NCBI GenBank assembly: GCA_902802795.1 | Contig: CADCNI010000010.1 | Location: forward strand, 1-64,000 | Source of the DNA: an uncultured Ruminococcus sp. | GTDB taxonomy: Bacteria > Bacillota > Clostridia > Oscillospirales > Acutalibacteraceae | DNA length: 64,000 bases | Reading direction: 5' to 3' | Shown here: positions 62,850-64,000 of the stretch, piece after piece | How positions within the stretch are numbered: the stretch's first letter is position 1 | How the letters are laid out: every line of letters starts with the position of its first letter | Translations under genes and position numbers: made by a program | The notes under the pieces: model-generated | What the model saw: the letters and a program-made list of their open reading frames with translations, nothing else | What the model was told of the DNA's origin: nothing | The model's database searches: none

Positions 62850-64000
62850 AGCCTACAGAAAAAGACACAGAAAGACAGATACAGGCCTTATCCTATGATG
62901 CGGTAAAGAAGAGGGCAGGTGATCTGACATTGGATGCGGAAACCAAGCAGCGTATTCTGGACAAGACACTCAGACGCATCGGCGTAAAGCACGCCGTGCT
63001 TGTGAAGTCGGCGTCAGGCATGGTGCCTGTCGGACGGAGGCGCAGCGCCATTCGCCTCAAAAAGCCGGTGGTCGTGGCGGCGGCATTGGTGCTGGCTCTG
63101 TCGATGGGCGTCGGGTCTATCGTAGGGGCGGGTTCGGTGACGAAATCATTCGGTCAGATTTTTCATTCTCTGCCGGAGAGTCATTACAAGGATATCATTT
63201 TTGACATTCAACAGTCGCAGACCGACAACGGCGTGACGGTGACGCTGACACAGGGGATGTGCGACGGTACGGCGCTGTATGTCATTGAACGGGTGGATTT
63301 CGCCCCGTCGGTGGTGACGCTCACAGATGAGCTGTTTGACGAAAGCGACGGGTACCGCGCGCCGTATTTTGCCGTGGAAGAGGTGACACATCCGGAAAAC
63401 AGCCGTATCGCCGTGGAATGTGGATTTGTCAAGCTGCTCGAACACGACGCGCACAGCGTGACCTATCTGAAAACCTTCGGGGGCGGCACATCCACCGAGA
63501 ATGTCGATGATTTCTTCCGCAACAATACCAAAATAGTGATGAACCTTTCGGGTCTGGGAAATTTGCAGAAGGACGACGAAACCTACGACTGCCGTTTTCA
63601 GTTTGCGTTTGACGTCAGGCTTTGCGAGCCGACGGTGTATAACCTGCCGGAAAAGACCTATCAGTACGATGAAAGCATCCCATACGCCGGATATGAGAAT
63701 TATCCCGATGTATGGGTGAATCCCTGGTATATGCGGATCGCGCCGGCGTGCGTCACGGGAAAGCGGATCGACACGAGCCTTGCCGGAAGCAAGCCCGCAC
63801 TGGCAATCACACTCAACGACGGCACGGTTTACACCGATGGCAACGGCATTCTGGTGGGAGGCAATCCCTCTCAAAAGCAGGATTTGTTCGGCAAGGAATA
63901 CGACCGTTACAACGACATTTACTGCACCTTTGACACCGAGTTGGATGTGACCAATATCCAGTCGATCAAGCTCTTTGGCTGCGAAATGACCGCAGCCACC
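62846..64000 (+). CDS. DUF4179-type putative anti-sigma factor (partial)
   Basis: The frame is open from ATG 62846 to the window end (385 codons), so the gene is incomplete here. Residues 1-68 are cytoplasmic and charged (QRILDKTLRRIGV). A membrane helix (about residues 73-92: VVVAAALVLALSMGVGSIVG) follows, and an outer part starting FGQIFHSLPESHYKDIIFDIQQSQTDNGVTVTLTQGMCDGTALYVIERV, the DUF4179 pattern. Such genes follow ECF sigma genes and are thought to hold the sigma factor at the membrane. Start overlaps the sigma stop. No zinc-type HxxxCxxC anti-sigma motif is seen. Confidence 0.82.
   Translation, partial: MKPTEKDTERQIQALSYDAVKKRAGDLTLDAETKQRILDKTLRRIGVKHAVLVKSASGMVPVGRRRSAIRLKKPVVVAAALVLALSMGVGSIVGAGSVTKSFGQIFHSLPESHYKDIIFDIQQSQTDNGVTVTLTQGMCDGTALYVIERVDFAPSVVTLTDELFDESDGYRAPYFAVEEVTHPENSRIAVECGFVKLLEHDAHSVTYLKTFGGGTSTENVDDFFRNNTKIVMNLSGLGNLQKDDETYDCRFQFAFDVRLCEPTVYNLPEKTYQYDESIPYAGYENYPDVWVNPWYMRIAPACVTGKRIDTSLAGSKPALAITLNDGTVYTDGNGILVGGNPSQKQDLFGKEYDRYNDIYCTFDTELDVTNIQSIKLFGCEMTAAT

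Overview
The window looks like a chromosomal segment from a Gram-positive bacterium of the class Clostridia (Bacillota), probably an Oscillospirales/Ruminococcaceae-type gut anaerobe. The evidence is Shine-Dalgarno sites of the AAGGAGG type, frequent TTG/GTG starts, TTGACA-17-TATAAT promoters and Clostridia-type gene sets: dprA-topA-trmFO, plsX-rnc-rSAM-smc-ftsY, yhbY-nadD-yqeK-LCP-rsfS-leuS, yqeG/TIM-barrel/aroQ/pepP/efp, a CD1247-like protein, and the TIGR03960/TIGR03936 pair. The species cannot be named from sequence alone. All genes I support lie on the + strand.

Layout. 0.2-7.4 kb: a lipoprotein, dprA, topA, trmFO, a GNAT and plsX. 7.4-14.1 kb: accessory and housekeeping genes mixed: a DUF5984-like protein, a frameshifted alpha/beta hydrolase, a methyltransferase, rnc, a radical SAM protein, then kptA and four small accessory genes. 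14.1-24.9 kb: smc, a B12-type radical SAM protein, a GNAT, ftsY, rdgB, yhbY, nadD, yqeK, an LCP ligase and rsfS. 25-36.2 kb: a two-domain GNAT, a broken phd/PIN module, leuS, rpsU, yqeG, an endonuclease IV-like barrel, an ankyrin protein, a deleted aroQ, pepP, efp, a CD1247-like protein and a DUF434-NUDIX fusion. 36.2-45.1 kb: a LuxE/LuxC fatty-acid-reductase-like pair, a membrane protein, an HD protein, recJ, bifunctional rel and an orphan hisE.

45.6-55.7 kb is the most unusual part: a secreted-fibre locus. It encodes a giant adhesin (fibro-slime, InlB-like and Cna-like parts), a SipW/ER-type signal peptidase, three camelysin/TasA-like exported proteins and a sortase-signal-like anchored protein. 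The adhesin and one TasA-like gene are interrupted by three copies of a small non-autonomous element. It has TATAGCAATCC-type inverted ends and TA target duplications. All three copies derive from one inferred 156-nt parent by different internal or end deletions, and clean removal of each restores the reading frame exactly. The element also carries its own ribosome binding site and start codon. The adhesin additionally has a T7 slippage frameshift, a -1 frameshift and one more inserted segment. It is either decaying or switched.

56-64 kb: the TIGR03960/TIGR03936 radical SAM pair, another lipoprotein, an unknown gene, rplJ-rplL behind an L10 leader, a RelB/ParE-type toxin-antitoxin pair, and an ECF-like sigma factor with a DUF4179-type anti-sigma gene that runs off the end. 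No tRNA, rRNA, CRISPR array or prophage was recognised.
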